Below are positions 20,212-30,478 of a DNA stretch of 64,000 nucleotides, piece after piece. Under the pieces are notes generated by a model. It saw only the letters and a program-made list of their open reading frames with translations, was not told the DNA's origin and did not search any database. Every line of letters starts with the position of its first letter. Position 1 is the first letter of the stretch. Source of the stretch: Shinisaurus crocodilurus (taxonomy: Eukaryota; Chordata; Lepidosauria; Squamata; Shinisauridae). The DNA is taken from positions 246,451,797 to 246,515,796 of the forward strand of contig CM037879.1 in the NCBI GenBank assembly GCA_021292165.1, read 5' to 3'. The position numbers and the translations under genes were made by a program.

Positions 20212-20869
20212 ATTCAGTGTCTCGATGATCTAAACACAGATGCCCAGTGAGATCTTCATGTCTAGTTAGATCATCAGTAATGTCCGTCTGACAAAGATCA
20301 TGCATTTTTGTGGAGACACAGATCATTGGATCAATGAATCCTCCTGTTAGACTCCAGAGTAGTGTCAGTCTGTTGTAGCAAAACTAGGAGTCCTATTTAC
20401 TAACAAATATACTGTACCATGGCATATGCTTTCATGGGCAAGTGCTGACTTTGTTATATGCAGATTGTTTTTGGCAGTAGATCTTACACTATGAACCCTT
20501 TTTAAAAAGAGAGATGATTCATTCCTCTTCAATGCTTGTTCCTTTTCATGTTTCCTCCATGAAACCATTAGGCACTCACTCCCAGTCAGCCTTTCTGCCC
20601 ACCTTATCACACCTGGCCTGCCCAAACCAGTTTCTTCCACAACCAATATTTAGACTGACCATGGACTGTCTAACCCTTACACCCACAAGCAAATGATCAG
20701 AATGACCGTGTGAAGAAAAAGCATCAGAGTTTCCTGCACCACACACACACCTCCACACGCATATAAACAAGGTAATCCCAGCTGGAGGTTGAGAAACCCA
20801 TGCAAATGTACTGATGGGTTCTGATGGGCCCTGAGGCCTCAGAGTCTCCCATGTCTTTGATGTCTCAGG
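20212..20869. other. Unassigned stretch
   Basis: No recognised element. One octamer ATGCAAAT lies near 20799. Confidence 0.4.
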
Positions 20870-21430
20870 TGCCACAGCTATTCATATGCAAATGTTACCA
20901 AGCCCCCTAGTCATGAGCAAAGAACCACCCCTCTTCTTCCTAGCCCAGATGAAGTTCATCCTGATTGGCTAAAGACAGCTGGGCTACTGAAAGGAGGGGT
21001 GGGGGGGAATCTATACTGCTGCTGTGGCTTCTGGTTTGGGTTGTTGTCTAGATGTGAAGGAGCGCGGAGTAGGGCTTTTTTGCTGAGGCAGGCCCTAAAG
21101 AAGAGCAACCCCCAGGCAAGGAGTAAGTGCCTGGGTATTTATATAGTAAAATCACTAGTTTTTGTTATTTCGTAGTTCTACTTGTATGTATCAAAGTGTA
21201 TCCCCACCTTTCTCCCTTTTCCCCCATTCCCCATTTTTTATTGTAATCTGTTTACCTTAAATAAACTTTCCTGGTTTTACCCCACACAGTGTGTGTGGTC
21301 TCTCTGTGGTTCAGTGCTAAATCCAGTGCATAGACAAGGGCAAGGCCCTGAGAGAATCAGGTCAAGACGGCAGAGCTAAGACTGGCAGTTTTGCACCTTT
21401 GATCTCTTGTCTTGAGTAAAGGACCGGTTG
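20870..21430 (+). mobile_element. Possible LTR or retroposon 3' region
   Basis: Contains ATTCATATGCAAAT (octamer) near 20880, a GATTGGCT inverted-CCAAT-type box near 20963, a TATTTATATAG box near 21138 and TTAAATAAAC (polyadenylation signal) near 21259. A GT-rich downstream part follows. The layout resembles an LTR, but neither terminal TG/CA nor a target duplication could be fixed. Confidence 0.35.
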
Positions 21431-21484
21431 GCAGTCCTTCACAGACCGTATACTCAAAGTTTCCATAGTCCTACATGACTGGAG

Positions 21485-21850
21485 CACACCCTGCCTGCTG
21501 CAACCCGGTTTGCACAACCACAGTGCACATAAGCCACAGTGGCTTATTTCCCCCTCCATGCATGTCAGGGACATGCCGAGAGGCTTTGCAACATTACCCT
21601 CACCGGCACAGCTTTCTGTGTCATATGAACCAGGCGAGGGTGGCTTGTTGCCATGGTGAACAAGCCTCCCAGAACCCATGGGCTGTTTTAGGGTTCTGGG
21701 GGTGGCTTGTTCACCATGGCAACAAGCCACCCTCGCGAGGTTCACATGACACGGCAAGCCACACCAGCAAGGCTAATGATGCAAAAAACCCTGGCACACA
21801 CAGCAGGAGAAATAAGCCACCATGGCCGTGATCATGTGAATGGGGCCAGC
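21485..21850. mobile_element. Large fold-back MITE centred near 21690
   Basis: Inner arms GGCGAGGGTGGCTTGTTGCC and GGCAACAAGCCACCCTCGCG flank a GGGTTCTGGG-type spacer. Outer arms include CATAAGCCACAGTGGC at left and AAATAAGCCACCATGGC at right. Non-coding. Confidence 0.75.
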
Positions 21851-22345
21851 CAGATTGCATGGTACATTCCCACACCAGAGCCTACAGGGATAAGACATTG
21901 GGATTTACCAAACAATCCAGTGGATGTGCATGAGAAGCCAACTGCATATGTTACAGTTACATTGTAAAGCCTGACCACATGAAAGATTTCTTTTTGAGGG
22001 CAAACACACTTCCATCATAGCCTAAAGCAGGGGCCATAGGTCCACTCCACCTGCCAGGAACCAACATTAGAGTGGACTAATCCCAGTTCCAGCATTTAGC
22101 CCAGGGCTGCATAGATTCTGTCATGAATATCTTACAGATGGGTTTGCTCCCATTAACTCTCCTCCAACTCTGTTTGTTGTTATTATAATAGAAGATACTG
22201 TATAATGGAAGACATTGTAGCTCAGCTTCCTGGGCACCTGGGTATTGTTCAGATGTTTATCTAAAGTAGATTTTCTCACAGTTATTAGCTGTGTGCTACC
22301 GCTCTATAACACTTTGGTCATCATAGACAGAGATGCACCGCTGTC
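21851..22345. other. Unassigned stretch
   Basis: Nothing recognised apart from a short AT-rich region at 22170-22200. Confidence 0.4.
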
Positions 22346-22966
22346 TTGGTAACCTCTAGCCCTTGTGTCCCTTACAGCGCCATCCAACGAGACTGCCCAA
22401 AACCCTCTGAACCTGGAGGATTACAGGCATCCTCCCAGGAAGAACGGCAAGGGGGAAACCAGCCGGACCGGACCCCATACATCAGTCGGAGAGGGAGCAG
22501 CTGCAGGGAGCTCGCTTCACCCTTCCCTGCCAGAAGGAACACATAGCTCCAACTGGCAATTCTCTGGGTGGCAGACTCTGGCCTCATCCATTGGCCAGAG
22601 ACCCAAGGGCCACTCGGAGGCTGTACCCCATGTCTCCCAGGAAGAACATCATGGCAAGAGGGAGACCAGCCTGGCCCCATACATTGGCCAAAGAAGGAAC
22701 AGCTGCAGGGAGCTTGTTTTGCCCTCCCCTGCCAGGAAAAGGAGGGGGGACGACAACAGCCATCTATAAGAGCCTTGTAACTAAGAACTGGTGCCTGAGT
22801 TTTGCTTTCCCCCTGCCTCAATCCCTTTTCCTTTTGTGTCATGTCGTTTAGATTGTAAGCCTGAGGGCAGGGACTGTCTTGCTATTAATTTTTATAAGCT
22901 ATTCTGGGAGCTTTTTTTTGTTGTTGTCTGAAGGGCAGGGTAAAAATGCTGTAAATAAATAAATGG
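22346..22966 (+). mobile_element. Candidate retroposon with internal duplication and (AAATA)n tail
   Basis: Two ~100-bp direct repeats (about 22430-22535 and 22634-22735) share CCCAGGAAGAAC, CCCCATACAT and AGCTGCAGGGAGCT. The 3' part has TGTCATGTCGTTTAGATTGT and AGCCTGAGGGCAGGGACTG, then a tail of AAATAAATAAATGG. The TGTCATGTC...AGATTGT block recurs at 26738-26762. The 134-codon frame (22365-22769) has no motif and is probably chance. Family not identified. Confidence 0.45.
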
Positions 22967-22984
22967 AAAGTGGGAGAAGCACAG

Positions 22985-23270
22985 AGACTAGGATTGCCTC
23001 TGCACTCCCCTCGCCCTTCAAAACATTTAGATGGCCGATCTCAGCCACCTAAATGTTTCCCCCCTCCTTGAGGGGAGGAGGGGCTGAGGCACCGCCAGGA
23101 TCCCTTGAGGATGGTGGTGCCTCGCCCCTCCCCTCCCCACGGGTGGAGTGTGGCCCCCAAGTCAGAGTCTCCACTGTGACCTCGCAGGCTTTTGCAAGGT
23201 CACAGCAGGGACTCCAACTTTTCCCACGGCCAGCCAGACAGTGTCTGCCAGCCGTAGGATTGTGCCCTAA
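22985..23270. mobile_element. MITE made of four consecutive stem-loops
   Basis: Four adjacent hairpins: AAACATTTAGATGGC/GCCACCTAAATGTTT (23020-23058); GGGGCTGAGGCACC/GGTGCCTCGCCCC (23080-23135); CCACTGTGACCTCGCA/TGCAAGGTCACAGCAGG (23170-23210); ACGGCCAGCCAGACA/TGTCTGCCAGCCGT (23226-23254). Non-coding, GC-rich. Confidence 0.7.
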
Positions 23271-24847
23271 GTGAATGTATGCATCTTCATAATTAGGAAT
23301 TGCACAAGAGAATGCAGCTTATTCTTGAACAGAAGGAACTGTTGCACTTCGTTAAATTTAACTTCTTCCTGGTGTTGTGTAAAAGGCAGGGCTAATGATG
23401 TCTATCCAGTGTCTGCATAGTTTCATTGGGGGCCACCCGCCATGTTTTCTAGCTAGTAATCTGTCCTCTACCTGGCCAGACATCCATGGCTGAGGACTTG
23501 TCTTTCTTCACCTAATTGAGTCCTAGATTAGTCCTATGCCTGGCGTGTAGGACTATGATCGATGGAGGCACAGCTGCCATGCAACAACACTGCTGGAAGT
23601 GCTGCAGCATCACACCAGACTTGGCTGTCTCCTAAGGATCAAATGTGCTTAGTGTATAGAATGGACCAAATGTGAGAGGTCTGAATGAACAGAATTAACT
23701 GATTGAAAGAAAGTGTAGGGTAAAGCCTTCGCCCAAGCCACATCTCCTTAGAGTTGTTGCAGTTGTTAAATTTGCCTCATCGTATCAGGTCTTTTAACTC
23801 TGAGAATGAAGCAAAGCCTGCAGAAAGCATTAATTTTGTGCTATATACATTTCCTCCAGTGTGTAATGACATACCTGGAAAGTCTGAAAAACTATAAAAT
23901 GAAGGATTGTCAGTTAAAAAAAAATCTTAAGAGGAAGTTGGACTCTAGGAGTCAATTTTCAACTTCAATCGGCATATAAAGAACTGAATAAAATATTCAA
24001 GATGCTATTTTAAAATCATTCAACCATCTTTCTCACTTGAAAGACATGAGTTTAGATCCACTTTACGTTATGAATGGTGACCCAGGAGCAATTTCACTCT
24101 CCTGTTAAACGTGTTTAAAAAAAAAAAAAAAAAACCCTCCGGGCTCTGTTCAATGGGACTTTTTTTTTTTAATACCTAACTTTGCAGCTATTCAAGGCGC
24201 ATTTCAAGAAGTGAAAGGATTTGGTCAAACTTAATATTTTCTATCATATTGGGGTTTTTTTAAAAAAAAGTGTGCTGCAATTCCAAAGTAAAAATTGAAG
24301 AGGGTGATAAAAAGCAAAGGGCTGAGTATCCTTTCTGTTGTTGTTGTTGTTGTTGTGTTTCTTTTTGATAGAAACAGGGAACACCAGTAAGAAGTTGAGT
24401 CCTTAGGTGACCTTTGCACTGCTAAAATATTTCTCCATGTGTCTGAGGGCCCAAACTTAATGTTATACTGTCACACGTGTACCAATACTGTTAGCCAGCC
24501 AACTCACTCTCTCTTGTTGCAATGTGCTCCTGGGACAAGCTGATTTGCACTAGAGAAGCTGTGTGAGAGGAGCTACTTAAGCTTTCTTCCACCAACTGCT
24601 TTGCTCCTGAATCTTGTCTCATTGCCTTCTCAGGCCGCTTTCCTCCCCTGTCCCCCACAGGGTTTCAGATGCTTGCTTACTTCACAAATATGGGTCTCAA
24701 ACCCTGCAGGGAAAGGAAGCAGCTGGAGGAAGGCTGCCACAAAAGGGTTAAGCACCTTTTCGTCATCTTCCACAGCTTTTTTGTAAAAATATTTTTTTAA
24801 AATGTTCCCTTCCTGTTGGCACATTGCAAAGGCAAAGCAGGCTAACA
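23271..24847. other. Unassigned stretch with homopolymers
   Basis: Contains a poly-A run near 24117-24135, a poly-T run near 24160-24170 and (TTG)n near 24337-24357. No exon, RNA gene or family recognised. Confidence 0.45.
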
Positions 24848-24855
24848 TTATACAT

Positions 24856-25770
24856 CAGTGATGGCGAACCTATGGCACGGGTGCCACAGTTGGCACGCAG
24901 GGACCTCTCTGTGGGCACTCGAGCCATTGGTCACCAGATCGCGAAAAGACTGCGTGCAAAACACTAATGATTTTGTTCTTTCTCACAGTGTGGAACAGAA
25001 TGATTTTATTCTAGAATTCCTGTAACAGAATTCTTTTCTACATTGTTATCACATTTAAAAGATTTTGAAGAATGATGCACAGAGCATGGCTTGGATGTAA
25101 AGCCCTAACAGTTGACCTGAGTGCTGCATGTGTTGCTCTCAAACTAATGGAGTATGAGCCAAGGTTTGACAAATTATCAGCATGCATGCAATAGCAAAAA
25201 TCACATTAATTGTGCAAAAGCATGCCCAATGCAAACTTTTACCTAATGCAGTGTTTGCAGTCCAAGACATAAAGTGTTTAAAATGTGTTAAGCACCTTTA
25301 GTTTTCTTGTTTATCTTGCTCATCCTAGTACAGGTTGACTTTTACTTTTACTAATGCAACACTTGTAGAAGCAGGGAAAGGACCCGGGGTAAAGCTTGCC
25401 CCATACAATTTCAGTCTGGCATATAATCATATTACAAGTTGAGAATCCCTTATCCAAAAATACATGTGCCTAATTATTTAAAAAGTTTGTATAAATTCCC
25501 TTCAGGCTATGTGTACAATGTAGTACTATAATAATTTTTTGAGTTGATTTTTTTTTCCAACAAAAAACTGTTTGTATCATTGAAAGCTCTGTTATTGTGT
25601 TTTCTTTTAAGACAAAAGATGTTAATTAGTTTGGACAACTGTATGAGTTGTTTTTCTAAAACTAAAACCTCGGTATTCAGGTTTAATTGCAGTGTTGGCA
25701 CTTTGAAATAAATAAGTTGGTTTTGTGTTGCAGTTTGGGCACTTGGGCTCAAAAAGGTTCGCCATCACTG
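24856..25770. mobile_element. Non-autonomous hAT, 915 bp, perfect 8-bp target duplication
   Basis: Terminal inverted repeats CAGTGATGGCGAACCT and AGGTTCGCCATCACTG. TTATACAT flanks both ends (24848-24855 and 25771-25778), the 8-bp duplication expected for hAT transposases. Subterminal GGCACGGGTGCC at left and TTTGGGCACTTGGGCTC at right are also hAT-Charlie-like. The interior is AT-rich with no open transposase, only short coding-like remnants, so it must have been moved by a relative. Its ends recall the OposCharlie group of tetrapod hATs from memory; this needs a search. Confidence 0.9.
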
Positions 25771-25844
25771 TTATACATGGTAGGAGTATAACATCTTGGC
25801 ATAAGTTCTCTGTGACTGATTTTTTTTAAAGCACACATTCAACA

Positions 25845-25970
25845 GGAGGGTGGGGAACCCTTTAGATGTTGTTGGACTCCAACTCCCATCAGCCCCAGCC
25901 AGCATAGCCAAGGCTGGGGATAATGGGAATTATAGTCCAACAACATTCGGAGGGTTACAGTTTCCACCCT
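25845..25970. mobile_element. Palindromic MITE
   Basis: Arms GTTGTTGGACTCCAACTCCC and GGGAATTATAGTCCAACAAC, around a CCCCAGCC/GGCTGGGG stem. Outer ends AGGGTGGGGAACC and GTTTCCACCCT. Confidence 0.75.
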
Positions 25971-26078
25971 ATTCTTCCAGTTGATAAAAATACAAATGAT
26001 TACGCACTAAGATTAGATTTTGGGCTATCACTGTGCAATAGTGGTTTAAAGTTCTGAATCCAACCATGATCAAAATAA

Positions 26079-26174
26079 TCTTCTTCTTCTTCTTCTTCTT
26101 CTTCTTCTTCTTCTTCTTCTTCTTCTTCTTCTTCTTCTTCTTCTTCATCTATTATTATTATCATCATCATCATC
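26079..26174. repeat. Compound (TTC)n(ATT)n(CAT)n microsatellite
   Basis: About 22 TTC units, then ATT and ATC units. A poly-Glu frame on the minus strand is an artefact of this repeat. Confidence 0.97.
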
Positions 26175-26199
26175 TGTAGAGGGAGTGAAAGCATCAGCC

Positions 26200-27079
26200 T
26201 GTTAGGGATGGGAAGAAATTCATTCAGTTCATTTTAAGTGAATTTACTCAATTATTCACACTTCCTGAACCAATATGCGAACGGAAATACAGTTATACTT
26301 CAATGTTTACACTTTTCTGAATTTTGCAGTACAGTTCTCCAATCAAAACTTGCACACGAAAACATGAATATTAGGGGAAAGAGTGCACAAAAATGCATGT
26401 ATTCTTGAAAATAACATACAAAACTCAATTAAAAATCTGTATATTAGGCAAAATTGCTCACAAAACTGTGCGGATTTTTACTTCTTAAAAAATCCTAACC
26501 TGATGTAGAAATGGAAGGAAACAATCTTAAGGCTGGAAAAATGAGAAACGGAGCGAAACTGAAAATGAATGACAGTTTTGTCCAGCCCTTTGCTCTCCTG
26601 GACTCCTGCTGGAACCACCCACTCTGCAAGCAAAGGAGAGAGGAAGAGCCTTCCGTTGGCTTCTTTGGATGGGTGTTCATCCCAGCTTTCCCTGAATGAT
26701 TCTCCTTCCCTATTACTCTCTTTTCCTTTGGTCTCTAATGTGTCATGTCTTTAGATTGTGAGCCTGATGGCAGATACAGTAATTTCTTATTTTTGGACAG
26801 CACATAGCCATTTTAGGAATAACAACGACGACGACCAATGCTGTGGATTAACTTTTCAGCAGTTAATCCACAGCATTAGCATTGTACTTGTATAAGAAAA
26901 AAAATATATGTCTCATGAAACATTTTGGCTGGTTCGTGATACATTTGAACAGATTCCAACAAGTCATTTTAAATGTGTCTAATCAAGCAAAATGTGGTTG
27001 TTTGAACGGACCCAAGAAACAACTAATTCTCTCAATCTACTCAGGATCCCCAAAATGGTGAAACTAGTTACTTTTTATT
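26200..27079. other. Mostly unassigned; possible MITE start at 26204
   Basis: Starts TTAGGGATGGGAAG, resembling other MITE ends, followed by AT-rich sequence. The 26715-26770 segment shares TGTCATGTCTTTAGATTGTG with the retroposon at 22.8 kb. Confidence 0.35.
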
Positions 27080-27785
27080 TTTGTATAAAACATTTCTAGA
27101 CTGCCTTTCAGCTCTAAAGAGTGCAGTTTACAACAACAAAATCAAGAACAAAATAAATACAATTTAAAAGAGTATTCAAGGCCAAAATAAAACAGATAAA
27201 CGTAATTGTAACTAGCTAATACCTTAGCCGCCCACCTAAATGTCAACAGAGAAGTCTAATCTCTTTTGGGAGGAAGTTACACAATCAGGGCACTGACACC
27301 AAAAAGGTCCTGTCCCTTTTCACCACCAGTCACACCTGCCTTGGTGGCAGAATGCCAAGCAGGGCCTCAGAAGATGACTGCAGTTCAAAGGCAGTTTTAT
27401 GCAGGAAGAGGCAATCCTTCAAATATCCTGGTGCCAAGCCTTATAGGTAATAACTAGCACCTTCAATTTGTGCCAGAAACTAATTTGAAGCCATTGCTGC
27501 AATTTTACTATGACTACAGTATGTGGTCAGAAAACCAAGCAGCAGAAAGTAGTGTGGCCACAGCATTTTGCTCAAAGTTGGTTTGAGACTTGTCTTTCTC
27601 AAACTGCCCCCACCCCCACATCCACATGGCAAATTAGTTTTGAAGCTGAGTGGAGTTTCCAACATGTTTGGAAGTTTGTGATACGGCACTGGGATCAGCT
27701 GTTCAAGGAAAAGAAGCCAACAATTCCAGTGTGCTACTACAAGCCAAGCCAGTTTCCTGAACTGAAGCAGCTCTTTGGATCATAG
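27080..27785 (-). mobile_element. Old L2-like LINE 3' fragment
   Basis: The minus strand carries degraded blocks of the L2 C-terminal region (AAGGCTTGGCACCAGGATAT near 27430) and a 3' UTR remnant near 27100-27160. It is heavily mutated, and no intact motif is left. Confidence 0.5.
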
Positions 27786-27805
27786 CCTTAGTCTTTAATC
27801 TAAAC

Positions 27806-28011
27806 CAGGGTTCTCCAACCTTGGGTCCCCAGGTGTTGCTGGCCTACAGCTCCCAGAATCCCTTGTCAGAGGGCTTCGGCTATTGGGCGGTATAAAAATG
27901 TATTAAATAAATAAATAAATAAATAAATAAAATTGTCATTAGCCATGCTGGCTGAGTATGCTGGGAGCTGTAGGCCAGCAACATCTGGGGACCCAAGGTT
28001 GGAGAGCCCTG
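27806..28011. mobile_element. Palindromic hAT MITE, family P, copy 1, with nested L2 tail
   Basis: Ends CAGGGTTCTCCAACCTTGGG and its inverse CCAAGGTTGGAGAGCCCTG. ATCTAAAC flanks both sides (27798-27805 and 28012-28019), a perfect 8-bp duplication. Arms contain TGGCCTACAGCTCCCAG and CTGGGAGCTGTAGGCCA. A 64-bp L2 tail is inserted in the loop. Confidence 0.92.
27869..27932 (+). mobile_element. Minimal 64-bp L2 insertion
   Basis: Consists only of GGGCTTCGGCTATTGGGCGG, TATAAAAATG and (AAAT)n, the last part of L2. TTGTCA is duplicated at both sides (27863-27868, 27933-27938), so it is an independent, extremely 5'-truncated insertion. Confidence 0.88.
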
Positions 28012-28019
28012 ATCTAAAC

Positions 28020-28652
28020 AGTTCTAGGATCTTGTACTCTGCTCCTGCACAAGACCAGCTAGCATAAATGACAACTGCGGGATGAGCCCTCTGTAGTTTT
28101 CAATACAAACTTGCCCCATGTTAGCTAGAATATTAATTCAGAACTAAAGTCATCCTTGGATCTTCTATCAGTGATGCAACATTTCGTCAAAAAATTGTAT
28201 ATGCAAGTTTAAAAATGATAATTAAGATCTTAGTATTTTTTGCCAGTGTTTTCTTAACAGGGATGTTATTAAATTGCAGTTTTCCGTCTTCAAGTACCAC
28301 TTTCTCTTCTACAAAGCTGGTAGTGGTGGCATCTCCCTAAAGATTCTTCCATCTGGAAAAAGACGGAAGCAACGCTGATTTCTTTGGCTGCTTACATGTT
28401 CAGAGATATGAGCTGGGTTTAATTGAATGGGAACTAGGGAGAACATAGGTTTCTTTGTTAAAATTCAGTAATTAATATTACTTAAATGGATGGTAATTTC
28501 AGTAATTAATGTTGCCTTGATGTTAAGTAACAGGAAAGACATTTACAAGTTGAGCCTTGATTAGAAACAAGTTGTGTCTTGATGCTGTCAGTGCTGAAGA
28601 ATGGTATCCAGGCATCCACAGAACAAAACTTTGAAGCTTGTAAGAATACGAT
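28020..28652. other. Unassigned stretch
   Basis: No family or exon recognised. Confidence 0.4.
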
Positions 28653-28836
28653 GGGATCCCAAAATGTTGACTATTTTAGTTGTGAAGGATAAAGCTAAAT
28701 ACCAAATAGCAGAAAAAGAAAGTAGCAGAGGTTAATAAGCCAAGGTGGCTCATTAACCACTGCTACTTCCCTTTGCTGCTATTTGATGTTTAGTTTTTAT
28801 CTTTCACAGCTAAAATAGTCAACATTTCAGGATCCC
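28653..28836. repeat. 184-bp near-perfect palindrome
   Basis: Arms of ~90 bp: GGGATCCCAAAATGTTGAC at left and GTCAACATTTCAGGATCCC at right, meeting near 28745 at GGTTAATAAGCC/GGTGGCTCATTAACC. Non-coding; probably a MITE. Confidence 0.85.
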
Positions 28837-28852
28837 TTCATATTCAGGGGCA

Positions 28853-29150
28853 GTGGCTTATTAACCACCCCCACATGTGCCACCCAATTTCCCTAATTAC
28901 CCTCGCTGGGTGCAGCTTGTTGTTATATGGAAGCCAGCCAGGTGAGGGTGGGTGGTTAACAAACCACCCAGAGCCCACGTTCAGTTGTAGGGGTTGCCGC
29001 CATGAGGCTTGTCCACCACCTCACCCACCCTGGCCAGGTTCTCATATAATGACAAGCTGCACCTGGTGAGGGTAATTAGGGAAATTGGGCAGCATGCACC
29101 CAGCATGCACGTGGGTGGCTAATAAGCCACCGTGGCACATGTGAACCCAG
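28853..29150. mobile_element. Fold-back MITE with ~100-bp arms
   Basis: Left arm has GGCTTATTAACCACCC, CCCAATTTCCCTAATTACCC and TGCAGCTTGTTGTTATAT. The right arm has their inverses (GGTGGCTAATAAGCC, GGGTAATTAGGGAAATTGGG, ATAATGACAAGCTGCA). A second, GC-rich hairpin lies in the middle. Confidence 0.85.
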
Positions 29151-29354
29151 TCAAAGAGTGCATGGAGGAAACTGTTTAAGGAAATCCAGCATTCACACAT
29201 TTTGAGCTAAGCTGCTCTTCACAGGTATTTTGTACCAGTAAAACAGGTTTCTTTCTGAGAATTAAGAAGAGGTCAACACTCCTTCTGGATATACAACAGT
29301 TTTATATACATGTGCTGGGAGATTGTTGCTCTGTGCCTTAGCAGCTATGTGCTA

Positions 29355-30478
29355 TGTATGTGGTTCCACAGGTTCTATGGCCCCTGCTGTCCAACATCTA
29401 CATGAAACCGCTGGGGGAGGTTACCCAGAGGTGTGGGCTGAGGAGTCATCAATATGCAGCTATATCCTTTTCATCACACCCAGGTGAGGCAGTGCCTGTT
29501 CTGAATCAGTGCCTGGGTGTGGTAATGGACTGGATGAGGGCCAATATACTGAGACTGAGTCCTGACAAGATGGAGGTACCTTTAGTGGGTGGCTTGTCTG
29601 CTCCGCTAAGTTATGTTCAACCTGTTCTGGAGGGGGTTGCATTCCCCCTAAAGGCTCAGGTTCATAATTTGGGGGTGCTCTTGGATCCAGGATTGTCGCA
29701 CAGGTGGACTCGGTGGCATGGAGCACCTTTTATCAGCTTAGGCTAATGTGCCAACTACATCCTTATCTGTAGCCTAGCTACAGTTATCCATGCTCTGGTA
29801 ATTTCTTGTCTCAATTACTGCAATGTGTTATACATGGGGCTGCCTTTGAAAATGGTCCAGAAATTTCAGCTGGTCCAAAAGAGGGCAGCAAGATCGTTAA
29901 TGGGGACTGGCCAACATGGTCATATTATGCCAGTCCTTTTCCATCTGCACTGGCTGCCAGTCCAAATCCGTGCCTGATTCAAAGTGCTGGTATTAACATT
30001 CAAAGCCTTAAATGGCTTGGGGCCAGGTTGTCTGAAGGATCATCTCCTCCCGTATATACCGGCCTGTACCTTAAGATTGTCTTCAATGGTCCTTCCCTGG
30101 GAGTCCCCACCAAAGAAAGTAAGCTGGGTGGCTACAAAGAAGAGGGTATTTTCTGGTGTGGCACCTCAGCTGTGGAATGAGCTTCCTAGAGAGGCTCGCC
30201 TGGTGCCTACGTTGTGGTCTTTTCAGAGCCAAGTGAAGACCTTTTTATTTCCCCAGGCATTTTAGTCTTCCAGTTTCTGTTGCTTTAAAACTGTTACTGT
30301 ATTTTAAATCTTTACACTGCTGCTAGTTTTATTTTGGTTTTGGTTTTATATTGTAGTTTTAAACTTTTATATTGCATTTTATCATGTTGTATTTTATGGT
30401 TTTAATTGTTGTGAACTGCCCAGAGAACTTCAGCTATTGGGTGGTATAGAAATGTAATAAATATAATAATAAATAAAT
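29355..30478 (+). mobile_element. L2 LINE, 5'-truncated, with 3' tail
   Basis: Starts within the RT. The plus strand reads VPQVLWPLLSNIYMKPLGE, a damaged catalytic block (HQYAAISFSS where YADDTQLYFSF is expected), MDWMRANILRLSPDKME and LGVLLDPG. From 29984 a 93-codon frame reads LVLTFKALNGLGPGCLKDHLLPY, then GVAPQLWNELPREARLVPT and KTFLFPQAF. The 3' UTR ends GTGAACTGCCCAGAGAAC, TTCAGCTATTGGGTGG and an AATA tail. The catalytic aspartates are lost and several frame shifts are present. Confidence 0.87.

Noticed and set aside
22365..22769. 134-codon protein with an apparent splice acceptor upstream
   Set aside because: The frame spans an internal direct duplication of a repeat unit, has no motif, and the CTTACAG signal is common by chance.
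26000..26194. Frame with a long poly-Glu run
   Set aside because: Entirely produced by the (TTC)n microsatellite read on the other strand.
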